DNA of 45,934 nucleotides from positions 1 through 45,934 of the forward strand of contig JAEUTI010000084.1 in the NCBI GenBank assembly GCA_016788065.1, in the 5' to 3' direction. Of this stretch, positions 33,579 to 43,263 are shown one piece after another. Positions within the stretch are counted from its first letter, which is position 1, and every line of letters begins with the position of its first letter. This DNA is from Bacteroidia bacterium. GTDB lineage: Bacteria > Bacteroidota > Bacteroidia > AKYH767-A > OLB10. A model generated the notes under the pieces. The model saw nothing but the letters and a program-made list of their open reading frames with translations, made no database searches and was not told the origin of the DNA. The position numbers and the translations under genes were made by a program.

Positions 33579-34642
33579 GACTTCACGAATCCCTTTTCGG
33601 ATGTTTGAGAATTAGTTTTTTTATCGAGTGCTTTTTCCCAGGCCCATGCGCTGGCAACCATTTCATCGAGTGATTTTTCAGCTTTCCAGTTGAGCACTTT
33701 ATTTGCAAGACTTGTATCTGCCCACACCTGCTCAACATCTCCCGGTCTGCGATCGGTAATTTTATAATTTAACTTTAAGGCATTCACTCTTTCAAAGGCA
33801 TTGATCATTCCAAATACAGAAATACCTATTCCTGTCCCCAAATTAAACACCTCGAAACGTTCCGGAGAGCCGGCTGAATGAAGTCGTTCAATTGCTGCAA
33901 CATGTGCTTTGGCAACATCTACTACATGGATGTAATCACGGACACAAGTTCCATCGGGAGTATTATAATCGGTGCCAAATACACTGAATGATTCGCGTTT
34001 ACCAATAGCCACCTGAGTAATAATTGGCATCAGATTAGCGGGAGCTCCCTGAGGATACTCTCCTATCAAAGCAGAATGATGGGCGCCAACCGGATTAAAG
34101 TAACGTAAAGAAATCACTTTCATTGTGGTAGCCTGAACAGTATCAGCAAGAATATCTTCAGCGATTTTCTTGGTATTCCCGTAAGGCGATTCTGCCTTTT
34201 TAAGTGGCGCGAATTCATTTACCGGAAGTACATCGGGTTGGCCATAAACGGTGCATGATGAGGAAAAAACCAGGTCGTAACAACCGATACTCATGGCTCC
34301 TTCGATAACATTCAGGAGTGAATCGATATTATTTCTGTAGTAAAGCAGCGGATTACTGACTGATTCGCCAACTAATTTTTTTGCAGCGAAGTGAATAACC
34401 GCATGCGGTTTATGTTTCTGAAAAAGCTCAAGTGTTGCATTGCGGTCACAGAGATCCATCTTGATAAAAAGTGGTTGAATACCATTTGAAATAACACGAA
34501 TGGCATCTACAACTTCGAGTCTGGAGTTGGAAAGATCATCAGCGATAATTACGTCGTAACCTTTGCTGATTAATTCCACCACAGTATGAGAACCGATGAA
34601 CCCGGTCCCTCCTGTTACCAGAATTTTTCTTTTATCACTCAT
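33575..34642 (-). CDS. galE: UDP-glucose 4-epimerase
   Basis: A 355-residue SDR epimerase interconverting UDP-glucose and UDP-galactose with bound NAD. GGTGFIGSH at 11-19; FSSSCTVYGQP; catalytic Tyr154 and Lys158 in SPYGNTKK; RYFNPVGAHHSALIGEYPQG, DGTCVRDYIHVVD and RRPGDVEQVWAD are typical GalE sequences. Length is slightly above the usual 338 because of a longer tail. The operon position between dehydrogenase and dehydratase fits supply of galactose for surface glycans. Confidence 0.94.
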   Translation of the reverse strand: MSDKRKILVTGGTGFIGSHTVVELISKGYDVIIADDLSNSRLEVVDAIRVISNGIQPLFIKMDLCDRNATLELFQKHKPHAVIHFAAKKLVGESVSNPLLYYRNNIDSLLNVIEGAMSIGCYDLVFSSSCTVYGQPDVLPVNEFAPLKKAESPYGNTKKIAEDILADTVQATTMKVISLRYFNPVGAHHSALIGEYPQGAPANLMPIITQVAIGKRESFSVFGTDYNTPDGTCVRDYIHVVDVAKAHVAAIERLHSAGSPERFEVFNLGTGIGISVFGMINAFERVNALKLNYKITDRRPGDVEQVWADTSLANKVLNWKAEKSLDEMVASAWAWEKALDKKTNSQTSEKGFVKS

Positions 34643-34672
34643 CTGCGAATGTTGTTTGTAATCTGCGAAAAA

Positions 34673-35962
34673 TTACAAACTCCAGTATTTTAATTGGTGA
34701 ATTTTACCTCTTAGAATACCTTTCAAATCGACAATCACTGCATCGGGATTACAAATAGTGAGCAGGTATTTTTCATCTACATTGAGGTATTCTTTATGAT
34801 TCACTGCTATAACAACAGCATCGTATCCGGTACCAATTTTTTCAACAAGTTCAAACCCATACTCATGGTGCAATTCTTTAGAATCGGCATGCGGATCGGT
34901 AACTTCGGTTTTCACGCCATAAGACTTGAACTCATTAATAACATCGGCAACTTTAGAATTACGGATATCTTCCACATCTTCTTTAAAGGTAGCACCCATT
35001 ACAAGCACTCTGGCCTTATTAATATCTTTTCCAAGTGCGATTAGCTTCTTCACTGTTTGTTTCGCCACATAAAAGCCCATGGAGTCATTCACATAACGTC
35101 CTGAATTAATAACCTGAGCATGATAACCAAGTTCCTGAGCTTTGTAAGTCAGATAATATGGATCGACACCGATACAGTGGCCACCAACGAGTCCCGGCAT
35201 AAATTTCAGGAAATTCCATTTAGTACCGGCAGCTTCAAGAACTTCATAAGTATTGATCCCCATTTTATTGAAGATAATAGAAAGCTCGTTCATCAGTGCA
35301 ATATTCACATCACGCTGTGTGTTCTCAATAATTTTAGCTGCTTCAGCCACTTTAATAGAGCTTGCTTTATGAACACCGGCTTGTACAACAATCTGGTATG
35401 TTTTGGCAATTTCTTCAAGTGATTCTGGTGAACAACCGGAAACCACTTTCATGATTTTAGCCAGTGTATGTTCTTTATCACCGGGATTTATTCTTTCAGG
35501 AGAATATCCGATTTTAAAATCCTCCATGAATTTCAATCCGGATACTTCTTCCAGTACGGGAATACAATCTTCTTCGGTGCAACCGGGATAAACGGTAGAT
35601 TCATAAACAACATAATCACCTTTCTTAAGCACTTTTCCGATGGTTCGGGAAGCAGATAAAATAGGTTTCAGATCGGGCAGGTTATGTTCATCGATTGGAG
35701 TTGGAACAGCAACAATAAAGAATGAAGCCTCCTTGAGTTCATCGAGTGAATCAGTGAACACGATATCGCAACCAACAAAAGCCTCGGAATCGAGTTCACC
35801 GCTGGGGTCAATACCATTTTTCATAAGATCCACACGACCTTTATTGATATCAAAACCAATAACCGATACTTTGCGGGCGAATTCGAGAGCGATAGGCAAA
35901 CCAACGTAGCCCAGTCCGATTACTGCAATTTTTTTCTTTTTACTGATGATGTCCTGATACAT
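34673..35962 (-). CDS. UDP-HexNAc 6-dehydrogenase, TviB/WbpO type
   Basis: A 429-residue nucleotide-sugar dehydrogenase that oxidises C6 of a UDP-N-acetylhexosamine to the uronic acid in two NAD-dependent steps. Rossmann motif IGLGYVGLPIA is at 15-25; VPTPIDEHNLPDL and YSPERINPGDKEH are hallmarks of the TviB/WbpO branch; catalytic Cys263 is in GGHCIGVDPYYL. It differs clearly from the second dehydrogenase (38590-39903), so the cluster likely makes both UDP-HexNAcA and UDP-GlcA. The WbpB/D/E-like neighbours suggest UDP-GlcNAcA as product. Confidence 0.9.
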   Translation of the reverse strand: MYQDIISKKKKIAVIGLGYVGLPIALEFARKVSVIGFDINKGRVDLMKNGIDPSGELDSEAFVGCDIVFTDSLDELKEASFFIVAVPTPIDEHNLPDLKPILSASRTIGKVLKKGDYVVYESTVYPGCTEEDCIPVLEEVSGLKFMEDFKIGYSPERINPGDKEHTLAKIMKVVSGCSPESLEEIAKTYQIVVQAGVHKASSIKVAEAAKIIENTQRDVNIALMNELSIIFNKMGINTYEVLEAAGTKWNFLKFMPGLVGGHCIGVDPYYLTYKAQELGYHAQVINSGRYVNDSMGFYVAKQTVKKLIALGKDINKARVLVMGATFKEDVEDIRNSKVADVINEFKSYGVKTEVTDPHADSKELHHEYGFELVEKIGTGYDAVVIAVNHKEYLNVDEKYLLTICNPDAVIVDLKGILRGKIHQLKYWSL

Positions 35963-35972
35963 GCTGTTTATT

Positions 35973-37010
35973 TTACTTTTTTTTGAGATTTCTTAATGCG
36001 TAAATTCTTTCTATAATTTCAACTACTTTCAATCCTTCAAGAGCATTGGTAGTAATGGATGTTCTTCCTTTTAAAGTATCGATAACATTTTCGATAATAA
36101 AGTGGTGATTCGCTGCTGATCCTTTGTAAGCACCATAATCGTTGGCGGGACTAACCGGATCTAATTTCGGCATTGAATAATTGTCGATATGGCAATACTC
36201 AACTTCATTCATATACTGGCCACCGATCTTCACACTGCCTTTGCTTCCTACCACAGAAATTGAGCTTTCCATATTGGAATCCCACACGGCTGTAGTGTAA
36301 TTGATACAACCCATTCCGCCATTATTGAATCGGAAATTTACAAATCCGGAATCTTCGAAAGCGGTACTATGTTCGTGAGTAAAGTCATCGAATTTCGCCT
36401 GAATATCTACGATATCGCCGAAAATCCAGTACATAATATCAATGAAGTGCGAGAATTGTGTAAATAAAGTTCCACCATCAAGATCAGCTGTACCTTTCCA
36501 GTTACCTTTCTTGTAATAACGATCGTCACGATTCCAGTAACATGTTAACTGAACCATGAAAATTTCTCCCAAAATCTGATCCTGCACAATTGACTTGAGC
36601 CATTGACTTGGCGGAGAGTAACGGTTCTGCATTACACAGAAAACGTTTTTATGAACCTGTAATGCTTTAAAAATAATTTTCTCGCAATCGGCTTTATTCA
36701 GAGCCATAGGTTTTTCACAAACCACATGCTTAAAATTCTCGAGTGCAATCAGAGCATGTTCTGCATGTAAGCCATTTGGAGAACACACATTCACTACATC
36801 AATTTCAATTCCTGAAGCGAACATATCTTCAGCCTTGGTAAAACAAGGAACCTGAAAGGCATCTGCTCCTGTTGTTTCAGGAGGCAGAATATCGCACATG
36901 GCAACCAACTGTGCTTCGGGGTGACGACGCACCATTTCGGCATGACGTTTACCAATGTGTCCGCTACCAATTACGGCAAATTTAACCGGTCCTGAAATCG
37001 ATCTGTACAT
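35973..37010 (-). CDS. Gfo/Idh/MocA oxidoreductase, WbpB type
   Basis: A 345-residue NAD-dependent dehydrogenase. The N-terminal Rossmann motif is VIGSGHIGKRHAE (Gly15, Gly17, Gly20), the conserved E-K-P motif is Glu99-Lys100-Pro101 in VVCEKPMAL, and the C-terminal domain has LDGGTLFTQFSHFIDIMYW, as in WbpB. WbpB oxidises C3 of UDP-GlcNAcA so that an aminotransferase can add nitrogen. Its stop/start relation with the acetyltransferase gene is a one-base overlap, and the aminotransferase is in the same operon, which makes this assignment stronger than family membership alone. Confidence 0.88.
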   Translation of the reverse strand: MYRSISGPVKFAVIGSGHIGKRHAEMVRRHPEAQLVAMCDILPPETTGADAFQVPCFTKAEDMFASGIEIDVVNVCSPNGLHAEHALIALENFKHVVCEKPMALNKADCEKIIFKALQVHKNVFCVMQNRYSPPSQWLKSIVQDQILGEIFMVQLTCYWNRDDRYYKKGNWKGTADLDGGTLFTQFSHFIDIMYWIFGDIVDIQAKFDDFTHEHSTAFEDSGFVNFRFNNGGMGCINYTTAVWDSNMESSISVVGSKGSVKIGGQYMNEVEYCHIDNYSMPKLDPVSPANDYGAYKGSAANHHFIIENVIDTLKGRTSITTNALEGLKVVEIIERIYALRNLKKK

Positions 37011-37579
37011 TATGCGATTTTTGAAACTTTATTATTTTCCAGACGATACTTGTCGTGACTTTCGGGGCATTCAGCAACACCATCCACAAATTTCAATTTG
37101 TGACCATACTCACTCATCCAACCGGTTTGACGAGCCGGATTACCGACCATGAGTGCGTATGCAGGAACATCTTTGGTAACAACGGTTCCGGCACCAATGA
37201 AAGCATACTCACCTATGTCATGTCCACAAACGATTGTTGCATTAGCACCAATTGAAGCGCCTTTTTTTACTACCGTTTTAAGATATTGTCCACGTCTGTT
37301 GATAGCGCTTCGGGGATTCATTACATTGGTAAAAACCATGCTGGGTCCAAGAAACACATCATCTTCACAGATTACTCCGGTATAAATGGAAACATTGTTC
37401 TGAACTTTTACATTATTTCCCAAAACAACATCCGGGGAAACAACAACATTCTGTCCGATATTGCAATTCTCACCAATCACACAATTAGGCATGATATGCG
37501 AGAAGTGCCAGACTTTAGTACCTTTTCCTATTTTGCAGCCTTCATCAACGATGGCAGAGTCGTGAACGTAGTAATCCAT
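37010..37579 (-). CDS. Sugar N-acetyltransferase with left-handed beta-helix, WbpD type
   Basis: A 189-residue acyltransferase built of hexapeptide repeats ([22 protein letters not shown] and later [28 protein letters not shown]), forming a left-handed beta-helix trimer. It starts [24 protein letters not shown], the usual WbpD/PglD-like opening. In the WbpB-E-D route it acetylates the 3-amino group of UDP-GlcNAc3NA. Overlaps the WbpB-like gene by one base. Confidence 0.9.
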   Translation of the reverse strand: MDYYVHDSAIVDEGCKIGKGTKVWHFSHIMPNCVIGENCNIGQNVVVSPDVVLGNNVKVQNNVSIYTGVICEDDVFLGPSMVFTNVMNPRSAINRRGQYLKTVVKKGASIGANATIVCGHDIGEYAFIGAGTVVTKDVPAYALMVGNPARQTGWMSEYGHKLKFVDGVAECPESHDKYRLENNKVSKIA

Positions 37580-37595
37580 ATATTAAATTAAATAA

Positions 37596-38579
37596 TCAAC
37601 TAAACCGGTGAGCCGATTTTGTAAGCTCTTCCGGGGGTAGACTTTTGAAATATTCATAAGTCCTTTTCAATCCTTCAGCTCTGCTTACTTTAGGTTCCCA
37701 ACCTAAAATTTCGCGCGCTTTAGAAATATCAGGCTGACGTTGTTTAGGATCATCCTGTGGGAGTGGTTTGAATACCATCTTTACAGAAGAGCCTGTAAGC
37801 TTCAATATTTCTTCACCGAATTCACACATGGTAATTTCAGAAGGGTTACCAATATTAACGGGATGCGCATAATTGCTTAGCAATAAACGGTAAATTCCTT
37901 CAACCAAATCATCGACGTAGCAAAACGAACGTGTTTGACTTCCATCACCGAAAACGGTAAGATCTTCACCACGCAGTGCTTGTCCGATAAAAGCCGGCAA
38001 TACACGACCATCATTCAGTCGCATCCTTGGTCCGTAGGTATTAAAGATTCTTACAATTCTGGTTTCGAGTCCGTGATACGTATGGTAAGCCATGGTGATA
38101 GCTTCCTGGAAACGCTTTGCTTCATCATATACACCACGAGGTCCAACAGGATTTACATTTCCCCAATACTCTTCAGTCTGTGGGTGTACCGTTGGATCGC
38201 CATAAACTTCGGAAGTGGAAGCAACAAGAATGCGTGCATTTTTAGCTTTTGCCAGTCCCAATAAATTATGTGTTCCTAACGAGCCAACTTTAAGTGTCTG
38301 AATTGGAATTTTCAGGTAATCGATAGGACTTGCAGGACTTGCGAAGTGCAGGATATAATCGAGTTTACCGGGAACAAAAACGAACTTGGAAACATCATGA
38401 TGATAGAATTCAAATTCTTTAAGTTTGAAAAGATGCTGGATATTTGCAAGATCACCTGTGATCAGATTATCCATACCAACGACATCATAACCTTCTTTTA
38501 TAAAGCGGTCGCATAAATGAGAGCCCAGGAAACCGGCGGCACCTGTAATCAAAACTCTTTTTCCCTTATTTGCTGACAT
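37596..38579 (-). CDS. UDP-glucuronate decarboxylase (UDP-xylose synthase)
   Basis: A 327-residue SDR enzyme converting UDP-GlcA to UDP-xylose with loss of CO2. GAAGFLG is at 13-19, catalytic Tyr151 and Lys155 are in GVYDEAKRF, and [22 protein letters not shown] and FNTYGPRM are distinctive for the UXS family. Its substrate is provided by the neighbouring UDP-glucose dehydrogenase, ten bases upstream. Bifunctional ArnA-type activity is unlikely because there is no formyltransferase domain. Confidence 0.93.
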   Translation of the reverse strand: MSANKGKRVLITGAAGFLGSHLCDRFIKEGYDVVGMDNLITGDLANIQHLFKLKEFEFYHHDVSKFVFVPGKLDYILHFASPASPIDYLKIPIQTLKVGSLGTHNLLGLAKAKNARILVASTSEVYGDPTVHPQTEEYWGNVNPVGPRGVYDEAKRFQEAITMAYHTYHGLETRIVRIFNTYGPRMRLNDGRVLPAFIGQALRGEDLTVFGDGSQTRSFCYVDDLVEGIYRLLLSNYAHPVNIGNPSEITMCEFGEEILKLTGSSVKMVFKPLPQDDPKQRQPDISKAREILGWEPKVSRAEGLKRTYEYFKSLPPEELTKSAHRFS

Positions 38580-38589
38580 AAAATTTCGT

Positions 38590-39903
38590 TTATTGAGTTA
38601 CTGCTGAACGTCCCATTGAATTATAATAGAAACCAAGCTCTTTCATTTTCACCGGGTCATATAAATTTCTGCCATCGAATATAACTTTGTCATTCATAAG
38701 GCTTGCCATTTTATCGAACTCCGGAGTACGGAACACAGACCATTCGGTAGCAATCAGCAATGCATCGGCACCTTTAACAGTTGAATAAGCATCATCGCAA
38801 TACGTAATTTTATCGCCAACTACCTTCTTCACATTATTCATTGCTTCCGGATCGAAAGCAGAAACTGTAGCGTCATCTTTCAGAAGCTGATCAATAATAA
38901 ACAATGCAGGTGCCTCTCTGATATCATCGGTATCGGGTTTAAATGCAAGACCCCAGACTGCGATTTTCTTTCCTTTAAGATCATTATTAAAATAATTTCT
39001 GATCTTCTCAACAATGATTGTACGTTGAGCATAGTTCACATCCATAACAGATGAGAGCACTTTGAAATTGTAGTTATAATCTTCGGATGTTTTGGCAAGC
39101 GCCTGAACATCTTTAGGGAAACAACTTCCGCCATAACCGATTCCTGCGAAGAGGAAACGTTTACCGATACGACTATCAGAACCGATACCAATACGAATCA
39201 TATCAACATTAGCACCTACCTTCTCGCAAAGGTTTGCTATTTCATTCATGAAAGTAATTTTAGTTGCCAGGAAAGCATTAGCGGCATACTTGGTAAGTTC
39301 AGAAGAGCGTGCATCCATATAATAAATCGGATTTCCCTGACGCACAAATGGCGCATAGAGATCAGCCATAATTTTGCGTGCTTTTTCAGAATCGGTACCA
39401 ATCACAACGCGATCAGGCTTCATAAAATCATCCACTGCAAATCCTTCACGTAAAAATTCAGGATTAGAAACTACATCGAAAGGCGTTGTACAGTTCTTCT
39501 TAATTGCTGCATCAACTTTTTCAGCTGTTCCAACAGGAACTGTTGATTTATTAATTACCACTTTATAATCGGTAATTAATTTACCTAACTGATCGGCAAC
39601 ACCAAGAATATAACTTAAGTCAGCAGAGCCATCTTCACCCGGAGGTGTTGGCAATGCGAGAAATATAATAGAAGCATCTTTAACTGCAGAAGCAAGATCA
39701 GTTGTAAAATTCAATCTTCCCTGTTTCAGATTTCTTTCAAAAAGCACATCCAGATGCGGTTCGTAAATAGGAATTTTACCCGCCTTCATAGATGCAACTT
39801 TATTCGCATCAATATCAACGCAAATTACATGATTACCCATTTCGGCAAAACATGTTCCGGTTACTAGCCCAACGTAACCTGTACCAACAACAGCAATGTT
39901 CAT
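38590..39903 (-). CDS. ugd: UDP-glucose 6-dehydrogenase
   Basis: A 437-residue dehydrogenase oxidising UDP-glucose to UDP-glucuronate. N-terminal [16 protein letters not shown] (5-20) binds [16 protein letters not shown] and [14 protein letters not shown] are conserved, and catalytic Cys261 is in [14 protein letters not shown]. Length suits UGD. Its product can be used directly in glycans or by the next gene's decarboxylase. It follows the aminotransferase by 34 bases in the same operon. Confidence 0.95.
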   Translation of the reverse strand: MNIAVVGTGYVGLVTGTCFAEMGNHVICVDIDANKVASMKAGKIPIYEPHLDVLFERNLKQGRLNFTTDLASAVKDASIIFLALPTPPGEDGSADLSYILGVADQLGKLITDYKVVINKSTVPVGTAEKVDAAIKKNCTTPFDVVSNPEFLREGFAVDDFMKPDRVVIGTDSEKARKIMADLYAPFVRQGNPIYYMDARSSELTKYAANAFLATKITFMNEIANLCEKVGANVDMIRIGIGSDSRIGKRFLFAGIGYGGSCFPKDVQALAKTSEDYNYNFKVLSSVMDVNYAQRTIIVEKIRNYFNNDLKGKKIAVWGLAFKPDTDDIREAPALFIIDQLLKDDATVSAFDPEAMNNVKKVVGDKITYCDDAYSTVKGADALLIATEWSVFRTPEFDKMASLMNDKVIFDGRNLYDPVKMKELGFYYNSMGRSAVTQ

Positions 39904-39937
39904 AGCTTGTTCAAATTTTTTTTTAATTTGTTAATGT

Positions 39938-41068
39938 TTATTTATTCAAGTACTCCAGCACACCTGAAACTATAAACTCCATATCGGCTTCCGACATCTC
40001 CGTGTGCATGGGCAGAGAAATAACATTTTTGCACAGGTGTTCGGTAACCGGGAAGTCCCCTTCTTTATAACGGGGGTCCATATATGCTTTTTGTAAATGC
40101 AAAGGAACGGGATAATAAATCATGGAAGGTATCCCTTTAGCAGCCAGAAAATCCCGCATTGCTGTTCTGTCGACACCATTTAAAACAAGCGTGTACTGAT
40201 GGAACACATGCGTTGACTTTGGATCTCTGACCGGTATTTTAACTTTCGGATGATTTGCGAAAGATTTATCATAGTAAGCAGCAACTTTATTTCGTGCTGC
40301 GGCATATTCATCGAGGTGACGCAATTTAATTCGCAGAATGGCAGCCTGCATGGAATCGAGGCGGGAATTTACACCAATCTCATCGTGATAATATTGAACA
40401 GATTGCCCATGATTGGCAACCATTCTTATTTTTTTTGCGATATCATCATTTTCCGTGAAAATTGCTCCGCCATCTCCATAGCATCCCAGATTTTTTGAAG
40501 GGAAAAAAGAAGTGCAACCGATATCACCTATTGTTCCGGCTTTCTTTTTGCTTCCATCAGCAAAAGTGTAATCAGCTCCAATTGCCTGAGCAACATCCTC
40601 AATAACATACAAATTATGTTTTTTGGCTATTGCCATAATTTCATCCATTTTGGCACACTGTCCGAATAAATGCACAGGGACAATTGCTTTTGTTTTTGGA
40701 GTGATTGCTTTTTCTACAGCAGCGGGATCAATGGTAAAAGTATCTTCAAAAACATCCACCAATACTGGCTTTAATTTCAGTAGCGCAATTACTTCGGCTG
40801 TAGCCACGTAGGTAAAATTTCCGGTGATAACTTCATCACCAGGTTGTAAATTAAGCGCCATCATAGCAATTTGAAGCGCATCAGTACCATTTGCACATGG
40901 AATTACATGTTTGGCACCAAGATATTTTTCAAGTTCCGCCTGAAAAGATTTCACTTCAGGACCATTTATGAATGCCGACGATGCGATTACGTCAAGGACA
41001 GCTTTATCGATTTCAGGTTTTATTTTTTCGTATTGGCTGACTAGGTCAACCATGGCTAACTTTCTCAT
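39938..41068 (-). CDS. DegT/DnrJ/EryC1 aminotransferase, WbpE type
   Basis: A 376-residue PLP-dependent sugar aminotransferase. CANGTDAL binds cofactor phosphate, Asp158 in VIEDVAQAIGA contacts the pyridine ring, and Lys192 in FFPSKNLGCYGDGGA forms the Schiff base; RLDSMQAAILRIKL follows. WbpE adds the 3-amino group to the keto sugar made by WbpB, using glutamate. It is the first gene of the operon, transcribed from a TATCTTTG promoter 19 bases upstream. Other sugar aminotransferases of the family (PseC, DesI types) cannot be excluded from sequence alone. Confidence 0.9.
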   Translation of the reverse strand: MRKLAMVDLVSQYEKIKPEIDKAVLDVIASSAFINGPEVKSFQAELEKYLGAKHVIPCANGTDALQIAMMALNLQPGDEVITGNFTYVATAEVIALLKLKPVLVDVFEDTFTIDPAAVEKAITPKTKAIVPVHLFGQCAKMDEIMAIAKKHNLYVIEDVAQAIGADYTFADGSKKKAGTIGDIGCTSFFPSKNLGCYGDGGAIFTENDDIAKKIRMVANHGQSVQYYHDEIGVNSRLDSMQAAILRIKLRHLDEYAAARNKVAAYYDKSFANHPKVKIPVRDPKSTHVFHQYTLVLNGVDRTAMRDFLAAKGIPSMIYYPVPLHLQKAYMDPRYKEGDFPVTEHLCKNVISLPMHTEMSEADMEFIVSGVLEYLNK

Positions 41069-41087
41069 TTTTCTTTTAATAAGGCGG

Positions 41088-41095
41088 CAAAGATA
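41088..41095 (-). promoter_or_regulatory. Promoter of the ten-gene sugar-nucleotide operon
   Basis: TATCTTTG on the minus strand is an exact TAnnTTTG box, 19 bases before ATG 41068. No other such box was seen in the short gaps (at most 34 bases) between the ten genes, consistent with one transcript from here to 30733. Confidence 0.65.
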
Positions 41096-41210
41096 CGACT
41101 TATACCATCATTTTCTAAGCAAAATACAACGAAACCATACGTAAGATACTTCCCGGGCAGGGTAAACTTAAAAAGTATCCAAATGCCTAATTATCAATTA
41201 TATACATAAC

Positions 41211-41242
41211 TTGTGAGCCTTAATCAAATATTGTGTAATTTG
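41211..41242 (+). promoter_or_regulatory. Likely promoter of the outer-membrane protein/waaA pair
   Basis: TTG at 41211-41213 and TAATTTG at 41236-41242 (one base short of TAnnTTTG) lie 19 bases before ATG 41262. Imperfect, so tentative. Confidence 0.35.
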
Positions 41243-41261
41243 GCAGACTCAAAGACTGTTT

Positions 41262-42020
41262 ATGAAGCGTGTTATACTTACTTTGATTATTATAGTTTCC
41301 TGTTTTTCAAGATCTTATTCCCAAAGCGGAGTAAAAGATTCCATAATCAGGTTCCCGTTTGTGGGAGTCAGTTATGGCATATATCAACCCGGAGGGGATC
41401 TTTCTGACCGTTTTGGGGTGACTTCCATGTTATCGGGAGACGTTTTATTCAAGAGCAAAAAAAATCTGCTTTTCGGGTTTTCTGGGGGATTTATGTTTGG
41501 CGATAAAGTCAAAGAACCGGATCTTTTGAAGTCTATATACACTCAAAATGAACAGATTATAGGTTATGATGGGTTGTATGCAGATGTTAGAATTTTTGAA
41601 AGAGGCTATCAGTTTAGTGGGACTTTCGGGAAAATTTTCGCTTTTAAAAAACCAAATCCCAATAGTGGAATTATTGTTATCGGTGGACCGGGATTTATGC
41701 AGCATAAGATCCGCATTGAAAATGTAGGAAATACGGCTCCTCAGTTGACGAAAGAATATTTGAAAGGATATGACCGGCTCACCAATGGTTTAATGATGCG
41801 GGAATTTGTTGGGTATGTTTATTTCAGCAACCACCAGTTGGTGAATTTTTATGCCGGAATGGAGTTTATACAGGCTTTTACTCAAAGCCGGAGGGATTAT
41901 AATTTCGATACACCTGAATTGAAAGACAACGAAAATCGAACCGATTTGCTTTATGGTTTTAAGGTTGGATGGATATTACCATTGTATAAAAAGAAACCTG
42001 CTTCGTATTATTTCTATTAG
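41262..42020 (+). CDS. Predicted outer-membrane beta-barrel protein
   Basis: A 252-residue protein with a signal peptide (MKRVILTLIIIVSCFSRSYSQ). The rest consists of alternating amphipathic strands with Gly/aromatic girdles (FVGVSYGIYQPGGDL, LFGFSGGFMFGD, YQFSGTFGKIFAF) and ends in aromatic residues SYYFY, as expected of an outer-membrane barrel. I do not recognise a named family. Only two bases separate it from the Kdo transferase gene, so the two are surely co-transcribed; a role in LPS assembly or outer-membrane upkeep is a reasonable guess, not more. Confidence 0.75.
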   Translation: MKRVILTLIIIVSCFSRSYSQSGVKDSIIRFPFVGVSYGIYQPGGDLSDRFGVTSMLSGDVLFKSKKNLLFGFSGGFMFGDKVKEPDLLKSIYTQNEQIIGYDGLYADVRIFERGYQFSGTFGKIFAFKKPNPNSGIIVIGGPGFMQHKIRIENVGNTAPQLTKEYLKGYDRLTNGLMMREFVGYVYFSNHQLVNFYAGMEFIQAFTQSRRDYNFDTPELKDNENRTDLLYGFKVGWILPLYKKKPASYYFY

Positions 42021-42022
42021 AT

Positions 42023-43255
42023 ATGACTTTACTCTACCTCGTTGCGGTTAAATTGTATGCATTTGCTATTGTAATTGCTTCTTTATTCAATAAAAAAGCA
42101 GCGCAATGGGTTTCCGGACGAAAAAACTGGAAGTCAAAAATTGCATCTGTACTTAAGCCGGGGGAGAAAAGATTACTATTTCATTGTGCTTCATTTGGTG
42201 AATTTGAACAGGGGAAACCGGTACTCGAAGCGCTCAAGAATCACTATCCACAACACAAAATTGTGCTAACTTTTTTCTCACCATCCGGATATGAAAATAA
42301 AAAAAATGATCCGCTTGCTGATTACGTTTTTTACCTTCCGGTAGATGGTCCATTCAATTCTAAAAATTTCATTGAATTGATTCAGCCTGAAATGGCATTT
42401 TTTGTTAAATATGATTTCTGGCATTATTATATCAAGACATTCAAGGACAAAAAAATTCCGGTATATTTTGTTTCATCTATATTCAGACCAACGCAGATTT
42501 TCTTTCAGTGGTATGGAAAATTCTTTGATAAAATGCTGCGTAGGGTAACTCATTTTTTTGTGCAGAATCAGGGATCACTGGAATTGCTATACAAAAATTC
42601 CATCCCACAGGTTACTGTAACAGGTGACACGAGATTCGATCGTGTTTTTGAAGCAAGTCAGCATCCCAAACCGCTGCCTGAAATTGAAACTTTCAAAGGA
42701 AAGCATAAACTTTTTGTTGCAGGAAGCACCTGGGGTGCCGATGAGCAATTGGTAGCAGCATTGATACCGGATTTAGAGAGTGATTACAAGATTATTGTAG
42801 TTCCTCATGAAATAAAAGAAACAAAAATTTCTAAACTCAAGATCTTATTAGGTAATGAAGCTATTCGTTATACGGAATGGGATAAAAAGCAAACCTCTGC
42901 CCGAATTTTGATCATAGATAACATGGGAATGTTAGCTTCAATTTATCAGTATGCGGATCTGGTTTATATTGGTGGTGGGTTTGGAAAAGGTATTCATAAC
43001 ATTCTGGAAGCTGCAGTTTATGGCACACCTATAATATTCGGACCCAAGTATAAAAAGTTCAGAGAAGCCGATGAATTGGTGCATTGGAAAGGTGCATTTT
43101 CGATTAATAATGAACGTGGGCTAAGAGATAAAGTTTTTGAACTTATTCATGAACCCGGCCGTATTGACAAAATTAAAGAGATTAATACTCGTTATATCAA
43201 CAACAACAAAGGCGCCACTAATCTCATTATAAATTATCTGAAAATGAACCCATGA
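42023..43255 (+). CDS. waaA: 3-deoxy-D-manno-octulosonic acid (Kdo) transferase
   Basis: A 410-residue GT30 glycosyltransferase that adds Kdo to the lipid A precursor at the inner membrane. An N-terminal membrane anchor spans about residues 3-21. The N-terminal domain has LLFHCASFGEFEQGKPVLEAL, in which Glu60 corresponds to the catalytic base, and VLTFFSPSGYE. The C-terminal domain has VYIGGGFGKGIHNILEA and GTPIIFGPKYKKFREA, binding CMP-Kdo. Length is normal. It converges with the beta-helix gene, with an eight-base gap and no terminator between. Confidence 0.93.
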   Translation: MTLLYLVAVKLYAFAIVIASLFNKKAAQWVSGRKNWKSKIASVLKPGEKRLLFHCASFGEFEQGKPVLEALKNHYPQHKIVLTFFSPSGYENKKNDPLADYVFYLPVDGPFNSKNFIELIQPEMAFFVKYDFWHYYIKTFKDKKIPVYFVSSIFRPTQIFFQWYGKFFDKMLRRVTHFFVQNQGSLELLYKNSIPQVTVTGDTRFDRVFEASQHPKPLPEIETFKGKHKLFVAGSTWGADEQLVAALIPDLESDYKIIVVPHEIKETKISKLKILLGNEAIRYTEWDKKQTSARILIIDNMGMLASIYQYADLVYIGGGFGKGIHNILEAAVYGTPIIFGPKYKKFREADELVHWKGAFSINNERGLRDKVFELIHEPGRIDKIKEINTRYINNNKGATNLIINYLKMNP

Positions 43256-43263
43256 TCAGTTCA

